Part shown: piece after piece, positions 11,693 to 22,095 of the stretch
Layout: every line of letters starts with the position of its first letter
Position numbering within the stretch: position 1 is the stretch's first letter
DNA from: Acanthosoma haemorrhoidale
Taxonomy: Eukaryota > Arthropoda > Insecta > Hemiptera > Acanthosomatidae
DNA length: 64,000 nucleotides
Assembly (NCBI GenBank): GCA_930367205.1
Contig: OV884012.1
Span: 147,327,405 to 147,391,404, forward strand
Direction of reading: 5' to 3'
Notes under the pieces: generated by a model
The model's input: only the letters and a program-made list of their open reading frames with translations
Told to the model about the DNA's origin: nothing
Databases searched by the model: none
Position numbers and translations under genes: made by a program

Positions 11693-12441
11693 GCCTTCGT
11701 GGACATCAAGCAGATAGCCGTCGATGACATCAAGGTTTGTACGTCTGTATAAATCTCAGATTCGTCATACAGGTTGCAGTCTTTTGTACCATACTAGGGT
11801 TCAGCATCATCTAGGTGGCATCTAGGTATCAGCAATCAATCATATAAAAAAACTATATGCATGCATCCTGTTGTGTAATGTATTTCTATGTCCTAGGAAT
11901 TTCGGAATGATAAAATTGTAGAAATAGTGATCGAGATACCATTGGTTTGAATCCCGTCCTAGACCACTGTCATTGGTCTTTATTACCCTTGTTTTTTAAT
12001 AAGGGTTTTGAGATATTGGCCATTTAAATCAAATCTAGATCCAAACACGTTATATAGATTTTTTTTTATTTCGTCTTGTTATGTAGAATAATTGATTTTA
12101 AGAGCAAAGTTTTGTATCATTATAGATGATTTGAACTGGGAACTGTGGAATAAATGACCTAATAGAACAATAAGTACGATCAGAGACCTATCACCTAATT
12201 AAAAGAGTCACATTTATCCACTCATGCAATATTTACGGCATAAATAAATTATGAGGCATTCATTTTTACATGACCTTAATTGTAATTGTTGGGGAGTTTT
12301 AAAGTGAGAGTGAGTTGGCGAGGGTAGCATGGCTTGTGGGATTATAAATTTGAATTTCGATACAATAGCTTTACTGCTAATTATTCTTGAATATTTTCTA
12401 TGGCTATTATTATTAAATATCATCATAAGAATATTGATTAT
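11693..12441 (+). pseudogene. Truncated long-form gene copy (end of exon 1 plus intron)
   Basis: From 11693 the sequence matches the last 42 bases of exon 1 and the long intron of the gene at 31107-32224 (compare 31350-32170). The promoter, signal peptide and most of exon 1 are absent. The copy stops at 12441, where an LTR was inserted just short of where exon 2 would lie. The break on the left falls exactly after CTTATTAACAG, which reads as a splice acceptor; the 42-base piece codes AFVDIKQIAVDDIK and is followed by a GTTTGT donor. Confidence 0.75.
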
Positions 12442-13021
12442 TGTCGGGTCGTCACGAGGGGGTGCCTGGTTACCCTAGCCGTGGTGACGAAGTGAGGGTG
12501 GATTAAGTTTATAACCTGGACAATCGTTTCATGACGGTCTTACTATCTGACTCCATATTTTGATAGGTATGTGCCCTGAAAATGCACTATGTTCAGGAGA
12601 AGAGGTATAGGGTAGGTAGTTTATGTGGTCTTGGAATGACCACGAATTCACACTCGGTATCTGAGGGTAGGCGAAAACCGTCAGGATCCCAAAGGCGAGT
12701 GTGAACCGGAGAGAGGCAGACTGAATCGCCGTGGGGAACACTGCTTGGTGAGTTTGCAGTGCCACGGCAACCGTTGTCCACTAGGGAGAGGTCTCTCCCA
12801 AGGAGGTGCTAGATTTAGCGAGACGAAGGCAGAGTTCCCACTAGGAAGGTGTGGGGTCTGACAACGCCGGGCTAAAACGTAGCAAGGTGAGGAGAGAGAT
12901 GCAGAGGTTTTCATAAATGAGAAGGCCAAATCTTGAAACATCAGTGCAGCTGCAGGATCCCAATCAGAGAGAGAGAGTCGTAGTTAGAATGATTTACAGG
13001 CCAAAACGATTTATTTATAGC

Positions 13022-16000
13022 TTTTTTTTTTTTTTTTTTCTTCATAGCCCCTTTAAACTTACAGACAATTATATATAATTATAGATCCTCAGGCGAATCT
13101 ATTTACAAATTATTTTGTATTTCCTGTAGCATCACTACATTATATACAGGTTTTGTTATTTTATAGAAATTATATAATGAATAAACAAGTATAATGATAT
13201 ACATTGTACATGACTTGACTAAACTGACTAATAAGGTGATGGGGCTCACCTTTTTGATCAACCTTAAAACTAACTTACATACTAATTCTTATCCTAATTT
13301 TTCCCCGACAGTCTGTTGCCATCGATGCGGGAGGGGTGGTGGGGTCATAGTGTTAAACACTGGATTTGTCAGGTGCTGCAACGAGTCAAAAAACTTAATG
13401 TGTCTCCGGCGGATGAACTCACCCACCGATGGCACACCAAGCAACGGGTGCAGGTCAGCGTTCTTCAACCTCTCGAAAGAGGTATGTCGGACCACATTTC
13501 GCATGATCCCATTCTGGAAATGTTGGAGACATTTGGTTGTATTGTCAGTCAAGTGGGTAAATAGCGGGGCACCGTACAGCAGAGCTGGCCGGAGGACACA
13601 TTTATATATCATCAATTTGAGACGCAGCGACAGATTGGGCAAGTTAGAAGTGCGATAACCGGTTCATTAAATATTCATTGATGTTGTAAAGTAACTTAGG
13701 GTTTTCCAATAAAAGCTTAGTAATATATTGTGTGGGAGTATGGAACTATAATCATAATATGCCATTGCGTTTCAGCCACCTTAAACAGACCCTTTATTTA
13801 GGTCAGGTTAAGTTTAAAGTTTAATAAATGTATAACTCCGACATACCTGGACCACTTTTCGCATGATTCCATTCTGGAAGTGTTGGAGACATTTGGCTGT
13901 ATTGTCAGTCAAGTGGGTAAATAGCGGGGCACCGTACAGCAGAGCTGGCCGGAGGACACATTTATATATCATCAATTTAAGACGAAGTGACAGGTTAGGT
14001 GAAGTTAGCAAGTGCGATAGCCGGTAAGACCTTTGTCGTACTTTTTCTATTTTATTACTAAAATGAGTAGAGAAATGGAGATGCCTATCCATTTTTATAC
14101 CCAAATAGTGCATTGAGAAAGCTGGTGAGCTCTCTTGCCCTCCCACGCTATACGATTTTGGCAAGGATTTTTTCCCCTTTTGGAGGGAGAAGATTACGCA
14201 GTCGGTCTTCCCGGCGTTTACGCTGATGTTTAACATGCCCAGTCTGTCACTGATAACGTTACAAACTGATTCGGCGTGTGTAAGAGCTCTTTGTGCACTC
14301 ATGCTGCTGCTGTAAACCGCAATGTCGTCGGCGAAAGCGATTACAGTAGCTTTCTGATAGTTTGTCCCACAATTTCAAATGTGTACATACTGAAAAGAAC
14401 CGGAGACAGAACCGCTCCTTGAGGAACTCCACAAGTCAGAGGGAATGGGTTAGAGAGGCAATCACCCACCCGTACCCTCACCAATCTGTTCTTCAAGAAC
14501 GAAACCAACATGGTATATAGCTGCTCTTGGCATTCCCAGTCACAAAGCTGTCGGCACAGCATCCCGTGGGACACTGAGTCGAAAGCTTGCGTGCAGTCCA
14601 ACGAGATCATAGCAGTTGCTGCATTCTTGTTGATACCAAGGGTGGCTTCCGTTTGTACCTTCACAAGCGGATGTTCTGTACTCAGATGAGCCTGATAACC
14701 TGTCTGCTCATACGGAATGATAGCATTTTCCGAACAGAACCCCTTCAGGTAGTTCAGTATTATCTTTTCGAGAATCTTCCCCATTTGAGGGAGAAGACTG
14801 ATCGGGCGATAGTGGGCTGGGTGGTCGCCTCTCTTTGTGGGCTTGCGCAGCGGGAACAAGATAGCTTGTTTCCACTCTGACGGGAAGTATCGCAACCTGA
14901 TACATGAATTGTACAGGTTAACAAGTTGGGCAATCCCTCTCCTCGGCAGCTGTTTCAGCAATACCGTTTGTATCCCGTCACCCCCTGGTGCTCGGTTTCC
15001 CTGACACTGGCGAAGAATTGCCTTAAGCTGCTTCGGGGAGACAAACATATAGTTCTGACCTGTCCTCAGCTGCTGAGGTTCGTGGTAGTTACCTGTCCTA
15101 GCGGCGTTGTCTGTGGTATAGTGGTCGGCCAATATTTTAGCCTGTTCTTCCGATGTGTACAGGGTGTCTCCGTCATGAAGACGGACACCTGAGTCCTTCT
15201 TGGTAGTAGTCTTTAGGAGCTTCCAAAACTTACGGAAATCGCCATGTAAGCCATGAAGCCGTTCGTGCCACGTTGCCGTCTTCCAATTCCTCATCAAGCC
15301 ACGAATCTGTGTTGTAAGAGAGTTTACAACTTTCTTGGCCTGACGATTCTATACCAGTTATTTTTCCAATTATTGCGTAATGCAATAAGTCGAAGAATAT
15401 GGTCTGGTGGTTTTTGTAGCATGGGTGGCTTCGGGCTAAACTTTGGGACAGATGTGTTAGCTGCATCGACGATAACATCGGTCAGGAAAACTACCTGTCG
15501 ATCCACTTCCTCTGTACTGCGGAGAACAGGAACCGTATGCAATTGGTGGTAAAGTTGTGATCGATATAGGTCCCAGTCAGCCCGACGATAGTCGTACTTC
15601 GTGGGACGCGGGATCACAACTCTACCGTCAATGGAATACAATACTGGTAGGTGGTCGGTCGTTACTAGGTCCAGGGTCTCACAATTGTTTATCCTGTGTG
15701 GCTGTTTTGTGAGTAAAAGATCTAGGGTGGAGGTTTGTGCGCTGTTACCTCTATGGCGAAAGGTGTAGTTCTGAGGGTGAACGACAGTAAAGGGCGCCTT
15801 TACCAAGGCTCTCCCCGCTGGGATGGCGGTGGCATTATTCCACAAGATATGCCGCGCATTTAAGTCCCGACAACCCAGTGGTGAGACGCCCTCGGTCTCT
15901 TATACATGGCGGTGGGATAAATGGGTGTCCCTAAATTTATTTTCACCGTCAAGTGGTGGACCTTGACAGCAAATGTATTCAGTGGCGGATCCACTTTCAT

Positions 16001-16233
16001 CCATGTGATGCCGTGCCGTATAGCCACCAGAACTCCACCGTAGCCATCGGTCCGTTCGATGACAACAGAGTAGCCCTGTAGCCTTACGTTCTGGTTCACA
16101 ATTCTCGTATCCGTTAGCACGACGATATCCAGTGTGGAGGTCGCTATTAGCGCCTCCACTTCTTCGAATACAGTCATCAGACCGTCAACGTTGAAGTTAA
16201 GTATCTTGTACTTACCTTTTTTTTTGGCTAACA
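13022..16233 (-). mobile_element. Jockey-like LINE, family A, 5'-truncated, inside an LTR
   Basis: The element is flanked by a 9-bp duplication ATTTATAGC (13013-13021 and 16234-16242) and carries a poly(A) tail on the minus strand (T run 13022-13039), the marks of target-primed reverse transcription. It begins within the start of ORF2 (endonuclease), so ORF1 is missing. The 3' UTR (about 13040-13288) holds a hairpin motif at 13235-13250. Partial relatives lie at 33645-34251 and 56540-57075. An internal repeat distorts the 3' half: the segment 13480-13660 repeats 13838-14020 with about 180 bp of unrelated sequence between. Confidence 0.9.
13289..16233 (-). pseudogene. LINE family A ORF2: APE endonuclease and reverse transcriptase, frameshifted
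   Basis: Read on the minus strand: 16233-15860 is the endonuclease N-terminal half (ILNFNVDGL, LDIVVLTDTRI, GYGGVLVAIRHGI). 15845-15324 is its C-terminal half (STLDLLLTKQPHRI, TTDHLPVLYSI). 15297-14341 is reverse transcriptase blocks 1-5 (YRPISLLPQMGKILEK, DCTQAFDSVSHG, CGVPQGAVLSPVLF). The catalytic FADDIAVYSSS follows in another frame at about 14345-14302, then NISVNAGKTDCVIF and the thumb. The C-terminal end with RRRHIKFFDSLQHLTNPVF is at 13642-13289. Breaks: single-base shifts near 15868, 15345 and 14345, plus the internal duplication at 13.5-14.0 kb. Domain order and motifs place it in the Jockey-like group of non-LTR elements. It is inactive. Confidence 0.88.
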
Positions 16234-16580
16234 ATTTATAGCTATTTATTTACAGGCCCTATTTATAGCCCCCATTAACCAATTATCTGCGGTGTTATTC
16301 TGGCCAACCAAACCGCAAGGTTGCGGTGACGCTTGCTTGTTCTAGGCTGGGACCCACCCAGCCTCCTAGCCTACTCTACCTGACTCTCCCTTCAAGGGCC
16401 TCTGACATGTTTTTTGCAGCTGCGTCTTTTATTTTTTACAATATTTACACTGATATGACTTGTGGTTTGGTAACGTTATTTACATTTGTTTAAATTAATT
16501 TACAACATAATAACCAATTTACAATATATATAAAATAGAGTATAGGGTGATTTATCTTATGTAGTTAGTAGTCGCTACTA

Positions 16581-16645
16581 TGTACATTACACATTAATTT
16601 ATTGAACATCTTTAAAAGTGATGGAGCTCACCTTATTTATCAAAT
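16581..16645 (-). mobile_element. Short LINE 3' tail fragment
   Basis: The sequence TACATTACACATT...AAAAGTGATGGAGCTCACC resembles the tail next to the LINE remnant at 57085-57150 and includes the hairpin motif at 16617-16632. It lies exactly between the LTR end and the block repeated from copy A. Confidence 0.45.
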
Positions 16646-16654
16646 AAGTCGTCA

Positions 16655-17213
16655 TGAACCCTTTAGCTTTAACTTATGATATTTGTTTTCTCTCATTACA
16701 GTTTTGTGGTATAAAAAACTTGCTGAAAGAATTCTTCATGTAAAGATTTGAAGTTTTGCAAGTAGACAAATAGTACACTTAGTGGAAAAAATAGTTTTGT
16801 TTTGCTCAATACAATATTAGTGGGTTTCATTGATCCTGGAATCAGTAATAATTCTGCCTAGATTGGTATTTAACCACTGATGAAGTAGTTTTATGAGTGT
16901 AGTCAATAATTAATTATCTTTTAAAAAAATTTCCATATATTACATTTTAACGTATACTTTGCTAAACTGCTTGGACTACAGCTGACACATGCTCGTTAGC
17001 CTTGGAACAATGGTTTTACTCATTCGTTATATTGTATTTTCCGATTTTTATTTTTGTATTAATTATTAACTACATATAAATAAATGTTGGCTGCTAGTTA
17101 GTATGCCACTTTTTCGTTTTCTTTTGTATTTATTTTATTTTTTTTTATTTAATGTCTTACAGTACAGTCTTCTGCACATTGTTGTTATTTTTGAAATTTG
17201 ATTTAATAATTAC
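16655..17213 (+). repeat. Third partial copy of the segmental block, plus flank
   Basis: 16655-16990 aligns with 8730-9165 and 28210-28640: shared GTCGTCATGAAC, GTAGACAAATAGTACACTTA, then TTCCATATATTACATTTTAA and GCTTGGACTACAGCTGACAC. Several short deletions separate it from the other two. 16991-17213 is AT-rich DNA with no other feature. The final ATTAC (17209-17213) is the target site of the BEL/Pao element. Confidence 0.8.
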
Positions 17214-17821
17214 TGTTTGGAATTTCACCAGTTGAAATCGCAACCGGCAAACGAGGCGACTGATTCGAGAAACTAATTAGCCTGGGGATAATTAGCTATA
17301 CGTTTGAGTTTTAAGTGGACTGTAATTATTTGAGAGTCTCGTTAGAGAAATGACAATATCAAATGTAAACACAGTAATGCAAATTCCTACCTGCTTCGAT
17401 GTGACGACAGCGTGCGAATCTCCCTTCTTGAACTCCGATAACCTAGAGATTTGGGCCCAAACTCCAGATTTATCCAAGTCCCGATTCATCCAATAGCTGT
17501 CTGCATTTAATCTGAAATGTCGCTTCTCCAAGACTGCGTACTAGTGATTTTAATAATGACTAAACAAAGATAATGGCGTTGAAAATACGCTTGAAAAACA
17601 GTGTGAAAAATGATAACTGTTGAAGACAAAAAGAGACGCTATAATAATGAAAATGAAAATTACCACCTGAGAGACAAAAGCGTGGGGAAAAACGCTGATC
17701 GAGCCGGCAGGCAGCGCCAGCGTCTGTGATTCACAGAACTACCGAATGGTTTCGGGTAATTACTTATTGAATAGCAAATTCAATTTAAAATGAAATTAAG
17801 TTTACGCAAATGGCGTAAACA
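17214..17821 (-). repeat. BEL/Pao 3' LTR
   Basis: 608 bp, starts TGTTTGGAATTTCACC and ends GGCGTAAACA. It carries a 79-codon minus-strand frame also present in the other two LTR copies; its conservation follows from LTR identity and is not evidence of a gene. On the element strand a strong splice-donor-like AAGCAG|GTAGGAAT is present. Confidence 0.95.
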
Positions 17822-17835
17822 TACCGCCCACCAAA
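17822..17835 (-). other. Candidate polypurine tract
   Basis: On the element strand, TTTGGTGGGCGGTA abuts the 3' LTR, the position and composition expected for the second-strand primer of an LTR retrotransposon. Confidence 0.5.
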
Positions 17836-18015
17836 TTAGAGCAACTAATTTCCGGGTTAAATGAGAGCTAACACAAATGAAATAGCATGATCTACTTGAG
17901 AGTTTATGTACATGATTGAGGAAACAAGGAATAATGAGAATGGAAACGTTAAAGGGGAAAAGGTAAAGAAAAAGAGAAAGAAAAAAAATGAATAAATGAA
18001 TGACAACTGTGAAAC

Positions 18016-21000
18016 TTAGGCCTGAGAGTCAAGGGGCACAAGCCGATTGACGGGCCGAACGAATGAACCAGATGGGTTGCGTATGGTGACAACCCGTGTC
18101 ACGCCATCAGCGCCGGGGTGAAGGGATTCTACCCGAGCCATGGGCCAATGAAGAGGAGAAGTTGAGATTCCCTTGATGAAAACAACATCGCCAACAGAAA
18201 TTTCCTTGGAATGACGATTCCATTTATGGCGTTGCATGAGGGTGTTGAGATGTTCGTGAGACCAGCGATCCCAAAATTGTCGGGAGATCTTCGTGATAGC
18301 TTTCCATCTTTGGGTGAGCGAACATGATGGCGATGGGGGGATTTCTGGACGGGATAATAAAGGAGCACCGATTAAGAAATGTCCAGGGCTGAGGTAATCG
18401 GATGCCTCGAGAGGATCTGATGAAAGAGGGCACAAAGGTCGGCTGTTAAGGATGGCTTCAATACGAGCAAAGAAGGTAAAATATTCTTCGGAAGTAAAGC
18501 AAGTATCTGCAGTGATACGGCTTAGAATGGTTTTGACGGACTTGACACCTGCTTCCCAAATACCGCCGAAGTTTGGAGAAGAGGGAGGGTTAAAATGCCA
18601 CTGAATGCCTTGGGAACTGAGGTGCGAAGTGATTTCGGATGAATGATCGCGCATGAATACTGAAGCTTCATTTAAGACGCGGTTGGCGCCAATAAAATTG
18701 GTTCCTCGGTCCGACAAAATGGACTGAGGTAGACCGCGACGTGCTATGAAACGATCTAAGGCGGAGAGAAATGCAAAGGTGGATAGCTCGGAGGAGAACT
18801 CCAGATGCAATGCCTTGGTGGTCAGACACACGAAAAGGCATAAATAACCTTTGGTAATGGGGACCTTACGCAGTCGCGAAGACTTGACGTTGAAAGGGCC
18901 AGCATAATCGACGCCCGTGTTGATAAAGGGACGGCCTGGTGTCAGGCGGACCGACGGAAGATCTGACATCAATGGTTGAGGCGAACGCGCTCTGAACAAT
19001 TTACATGTGCGGCATGATGAAATTACCGAACGAATCAAACTGCGCAAAGATAGGATCCAATATTCGGATCGAATGTGCGCCATACAAGTGGTGGGACCAG
19101 CATGAAGGCATGTCAAGTGAGCATGACGTGATATCAGATATGACAAATGAGTTCGTTTGGGCAGCAATATTGGGTGTTGAGCTGGATAACGCAACTGAGA
19201 ACGCGAAAGTCTACCGCCCACCCTAAGAACACCGGCTTGATCCAGAAAAGGGGTTAATGTTTGCAATGACTTGGTGTTTTGTTGGGTCTGAATACGAGCT
19301 ATCTCGGCTGAGAAATGGATGGATTGAGTGGAAGTGACATAATATTGCATGGCAGCTTGTAACTCGGAAACCTTAAGGTCACCCTGAGTTCGATATGCTG
19401 ATGCTGCAATGCGAGCGTTGGTTGAGAAACGCAAGATCCAACCCAGGACTCGACGTGCTCTGTTTAATGACGAAAATCGGGTAAGCAAATCGTGCAGGAA
19501 ATTGCTGGATGAGACTGCCACCAATGAGACGGGATTGGTATTGCGTAACTCAGGCAGCTGCTCAGTGTGAGCTGAGGAAGGTTCAAAGGCGTCAGGCCAT
19601 GGAATTTGAGGTTGATTGGCGAATTCAGGGCCAGAATACCACAATGTTTGAGGGTCAGGAGTGACAAATTGCTCAGCTGTAAGACCTCTTGAGGCCAAGT
19701 CAGCAGGGTTCTGGTCGGAAGATACATGCGACCAAGAGCGATTAGAAAATGGAATTTCATTTACGCGGGAAATGCGATGAGCAATAAAGGTTTTTAAAAG
19801 ATGAGGGGAAGTGTTGATCCACGAGAGTACGATCTGAGAATCCGAAAATAGACGGACGGTCTGCAAAGGGGAAGGATGGGGTATAACGTATGTTGAAGCA
19901 GTGGAGGCAGGTTCCATGTGGCCTGCTGACAGATAGTCAGACATGAACATTTTATATTCAGCAAAAATTGAGCCATGTTTGGCTAAGCGGTGCTCAAGTC
20001 GGGATACTGATGCTCGAGCTTGAGTGACGTTGCAGCCCAATGGGGTTGCACTAGGGTGAAATGGCAATGCGACGGAATATCTGCCGTCAGCATTGCGTCT
20101 AAACGTAGAAATGAAATGTTGTTCAGCAACATCATCCAAGGGATTGGAGATGGAGCCTTGATGGACGGATTCAACGTCCCAAAATGCGGTGAGTTGCTTG
20201 TCCACTTCAGTAGTGGATAACAAGGAAATGGTAGAGGGGGTCGGATTCATGATTTGAATCGGGCCTACAATGATGTGTCCAAAAATGGTGCCAATGGAAA
20301 TGGGACCATGCTGAATAGGCCGAATGCCAATTTGAGTTATCAAGCGGGGAAACACGTCAGCCCCCAATAAAATGTCAATTTTATCGGGACGATGAAAATG
20401 AAGATCCGCTAAACGAAGACGGAAGAACCGTTTTAGGTTTTCCTTGGGGATTTCCATGCTAGGAAGTTGGTGTGCAATGGTGTTGATTACGGCAACACAG
20501 AGAGAGAGTCGTTTGTTGTTCAAACGGGAAACCAGTTGTATATTGACCAAACCTGTTGACAATGTATCGGAAGAACCTATTCCGGATACAGCCATGTGAT
20601 TAGGAGAAGTAGGCAAACGCAAGTTTTGCACTATACCCTTGTTAATGAAGGACACTTGAGAACCGGGGTCAATGACACCACGGATGGGATAAATAGAACC
20701 AGTACAGTCGGTTATGAAAGCACGAAATGTGCCTAAAATGGAATGAGCACGTTCCTGAGTGGTTGAACGAGCAGCTGAGCATGAAAGCACTATTGGTGCA
20801 ACACTGGGATTTTCAATTGATACCGATGGAGCTGGAATGGACATGGCAGAAGTTGACGGGGTTGCTATTTGCTGATCCGAATGTAATAACGTGTTATGCC
20901 GTTGGGAATGACATTTCCGGCATGATGATGTCGACGTCCATTTGGACCGCAGGTGACCACCAAGGCAATTGAAACAACGCTGATTCTTTTTCAGGAGCTC

Positions 21001-22095
21001 ATATCGAGCTGAAATAGGTAATTGCTGAAACTTGCTGCATTGTGACACATGGTGATTGTGGGAGCAGCAGAAGCAGGAAGCAGGGGGTCTAGCTGAGCGG
21101 TTATCAACGCTTGCATGGGAATTCTGAGCAATATACGAATGAGATTTGACAGCAGTCCGAGGTTTAACACTGGGTTCACCAATTAACTGGGAAGTTTCGA
21201 TGGTTTTGATCTGTTGATTGACAAAATCCAATAAGCTTTGGAAAGTAGGTACAGTGGTAGAATCATGATTTAGTTCAAAAGCATGTCGAGATTTAGAATC
21301 CAAATTTTTCAGTGCTAATGACACTAGCAAAAAATCGCTCAAATCATCAAGTGCCAAGGCTTTGAGAGCATTGGCAGAATTTTCGTGAATGGTCATAAAG
21401 CCCTTGAGGTCAGACAATGAATTGGATTTGGCAGTGGGAAAGTCAAGTATGCTTTTGAGGTACATGTGACCAATTTGTCTCGGATTATTGTACCGGGCAG
21501 TTAGAGCATCGAATGCCAATTGGTAATTATCTTCGGTTAGATGGAATGAAGCAATGACAGAAGCAGCTTCATCGATAGTGGATGTTTTAAGATAATGTAA
21601 TTTGGCAATATTACTTAACTGCGGGTCGCGATGAACCATGGAATTAAAAAGCGCAAAAAAATTAGGCCAATCGGACAATTTGCCATTGAATTTAGGAATC
21701 TGAATTTTTGGCAGATGTGGATTTGTTACAGATGGGACGTTTGCAACGGGATTGACTTCAGCGTTCAATACTGAAGGTTCAGTTTTTTTGAGCTGAAAAT
21801 ATTTAGCTCGGATTGTGTCGATTAATTGCACAAAGGCTACGTAAGGTTGTGTAGTTTCAACTTGATCAGTAGCTGGCAAATGCAAATTGAATTTTTTTAT
21901 GAGGAAATTAAATTTCTTGAATTCCTGTTCAATTTCAGATAAGCGTTCATAGTTGGCCTTAAGCCGAGGTAAATCGGCTATAGTCATTGTCTTAGCAGAG
22001 TCTGATAAAGCAGTTGCAACTGCAAAACTATCATTTCGCTGACTAATAGCTAAATCGATTTGTTGTTGTATTTCTTGGGAAGTTGGTGGAGCCAT
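18016..22095 (-). CDS. BEL/Pao gag-pol polyprotein, intact frame, no RT core
   Basis: 1359 residues without a stop. In order: Gag region with the Pao-type core (about 120-300, IPKFNGKLSDWPNFFALFNS); zinc-knuckle region (about 335-400, CFCCSHNHHVSQC and CFNCLGGH); aspartic protease (Asp476 in GVIDPGSQVSF, with LLGADVF downstream); linker ending GHMEP and YVIPH (residue 740). The chain then passes directly to the RNase H segment (TVRLFSDSQIVLSWI, about 746 on). Next come the integrase zinc finger (H...H...CRTC, about 980-1020), catalytic D/D/E (GVDYAGPF about 1062, LSDRGTNF about 1127, GIWEAGVKS about 1180) and the C-terminal domain. In BEL/Pao, several hundred residues of reverse transcriptase with a YxDD-type motif normally lie between YVIPH and RNase H; they are absent, in frame. 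The protease has DPGS in place of the commoner DSG or DTG. Confidence 0.9.
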   Translation of the reverse strand: MAPPTSQEIQQQIDLAISQRNDSFAVATALSDSAKTMTIADLPRLKANYERLSEIEQEFKKFNFLIKKFNLHLPATDQVETTQPYVAFVQLIDTIRAKYFQLKKTEPSVLNAEVNPVANVPSVTNPHLPKIQIPKFNGKLSDWPNFFALFNSMVHRDPQLSNIAKLHYLKTSTIDEAASVIASFHLTEDNYQLAFDALTARYNNPRQIGHMYLKSILDFPTAKSNSLSDLKGFMTIHENSANALKALALDDLSDFLLVSLALKNLDSKSRHAFELNHDSTTVPTFQSLLDFVNQQIKTIETSQLIGEPSVKPRTAVKSHSYIAQNSHASVDNRSARPPASCFCCSHNHHVSQCSKFQQLPISARYELLKKNQRCFNCLGGHLRSKWTSTSSCRKCHSQRHNTLLHSDQQIATPSTSAMSIPAPSVSIENPSVAPIVLSCSAARSTTQERAHSILGTFRAFITDCTGSIYPIRGVIDPGSQVSFINKGIVQNLRLPTSPNHMAVSGIGSSDTLSTGLVNIQLVSRLNNKRLSLCVAVINTIAHQLPSMEIPKENLKRFFRLRLADLHFHRPDKIDILLGADVFPRLITQIGIRPIQHGPISIGTIFGHIIVGPIQIMNPTPSTISLLSTTEVDKQLTAFWDVESVHQGSISNPLDDVAEQHFISTFRRNADGRYSVALPFHPSATPLGCNVTQARASVSRLEHRLAKHGSIFAEYKMFMSDYLSAGHMEPASTASTYVIPHPSPLQTVRLFSDSQIVLSWINTSPHLLKTFIAHRISRVNEIPFSNRSWSHVSSDQNPADLASRGLTAEQFVTPDPQTLWYSGPEFANQPQIPWPDAFEPSSAHTEQLPELRNTNPVSLVAVSSSNFLHDLLTRFSSLNRARRVLGWILRFSTNARIAASAYRTQGDLKVSELQAAMQYYVTSTQSIHFSAEIARIQTQQNTKSLQTLTPFLDQAGVLRVGGRLSRSQLRYPAQHPILLPKRTHLSYLISRHAHLTCLHAGPTTCMAHIRSEYWILSLRSLIRSVISSCRTCKLFRARSPQPLMSDLPSVRLTPGRPFINTGVDYAGPFNVKSSRLRKVPITKGYLCLFVCLTTKALHLEFSSELSTFAFLSALDRFIARRGLPQSILSDRGTNFIGANRVLNEASVFMRDHSSEITSHLSSQGIQWHFNPPSSPNFGGIWEAGVKSVKTILSRITADTCFTSEEYFTFFARIEAILNSRPLCPLSSDPLEASDYLSPGHFLIGAPLLSRPEIPPSPSCSLTQRWKAITKISRQFWDRWSHEHLNTLMQRHKWNRHSKEISVGDVVFIKGISTSPLHWPMARVESLHPGADGVTRVVTIRNPSGSFVRPVNRLVPLDSQA

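Larger units (their letters stand above)
8367..12441 (+). repeat. Segmental duplication, copy A
   Basis: From CATTATACAGGTTGCAG at about 8367 the sequence is collinear with copy B starting at about 27839. Matching blocks are 8367-9170 with 27839-28655, about 9740-10470 with about 29110-30085, about 10490-11230 with about 30655-31391, and 11693-12430 with about 31350-32170. Copy A lacks the short-form gene and the LINE fragment that lie inside copy B. Copy B lacks the mini-element at 9301-9399 and the short-intron exon 2. Divergence is moderate, so the duplication is not recent. A third partial copy of the 8730-9165 block lies at 16655-16990. Confidence 0.85.
12442..16580 (-). mobile_element. 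LTR (family L) split by a LINE insertion
   Basis: The left part (12442-13021) begins TGTCGGGTCGTCACGAGGGG and aligns with the intact LTRs at 36374-37220 (same orientation) and 26818-27753 (opposite). The right part (16234-16580) resumes with the shared segment AGAGTATAGGGTGATTTATC and ends near GTCGCTAC. The LINE at 13022-16233 separates the two parts. The last base pair of the usual CA end is changed and I could not find a target-site duplication. No internal retrotransposon region is attached, so it is a solo LTR. The minus orientation follows from the TATA position in its relatives. Confidence 0.75.

Noticed and set aside
11925..11965. B-box-like GGTTTGAATCCCG in the intron copies (also 31608-31622)
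   Set aside because: It could be a tRNA-derived SINE remnant, but no A box at the right distance and no tail was found.
12529..12941. Overlapping ORFs in the family L LTRs (also 27413-27653, 36474-36777, 39395-39694)
   Set aside because: They lie in the GC-rich leader of solo LTRs, in several frames and both strands, with no protein motif.
17292..17531. 79-codon frame repeated in all three BEL LTRs as a gene
   Set aside because: Its conservation is explained by the near identity of the LTRs; no domain is recognisable. Only its splice-donor-like end is kept as a weak finding.
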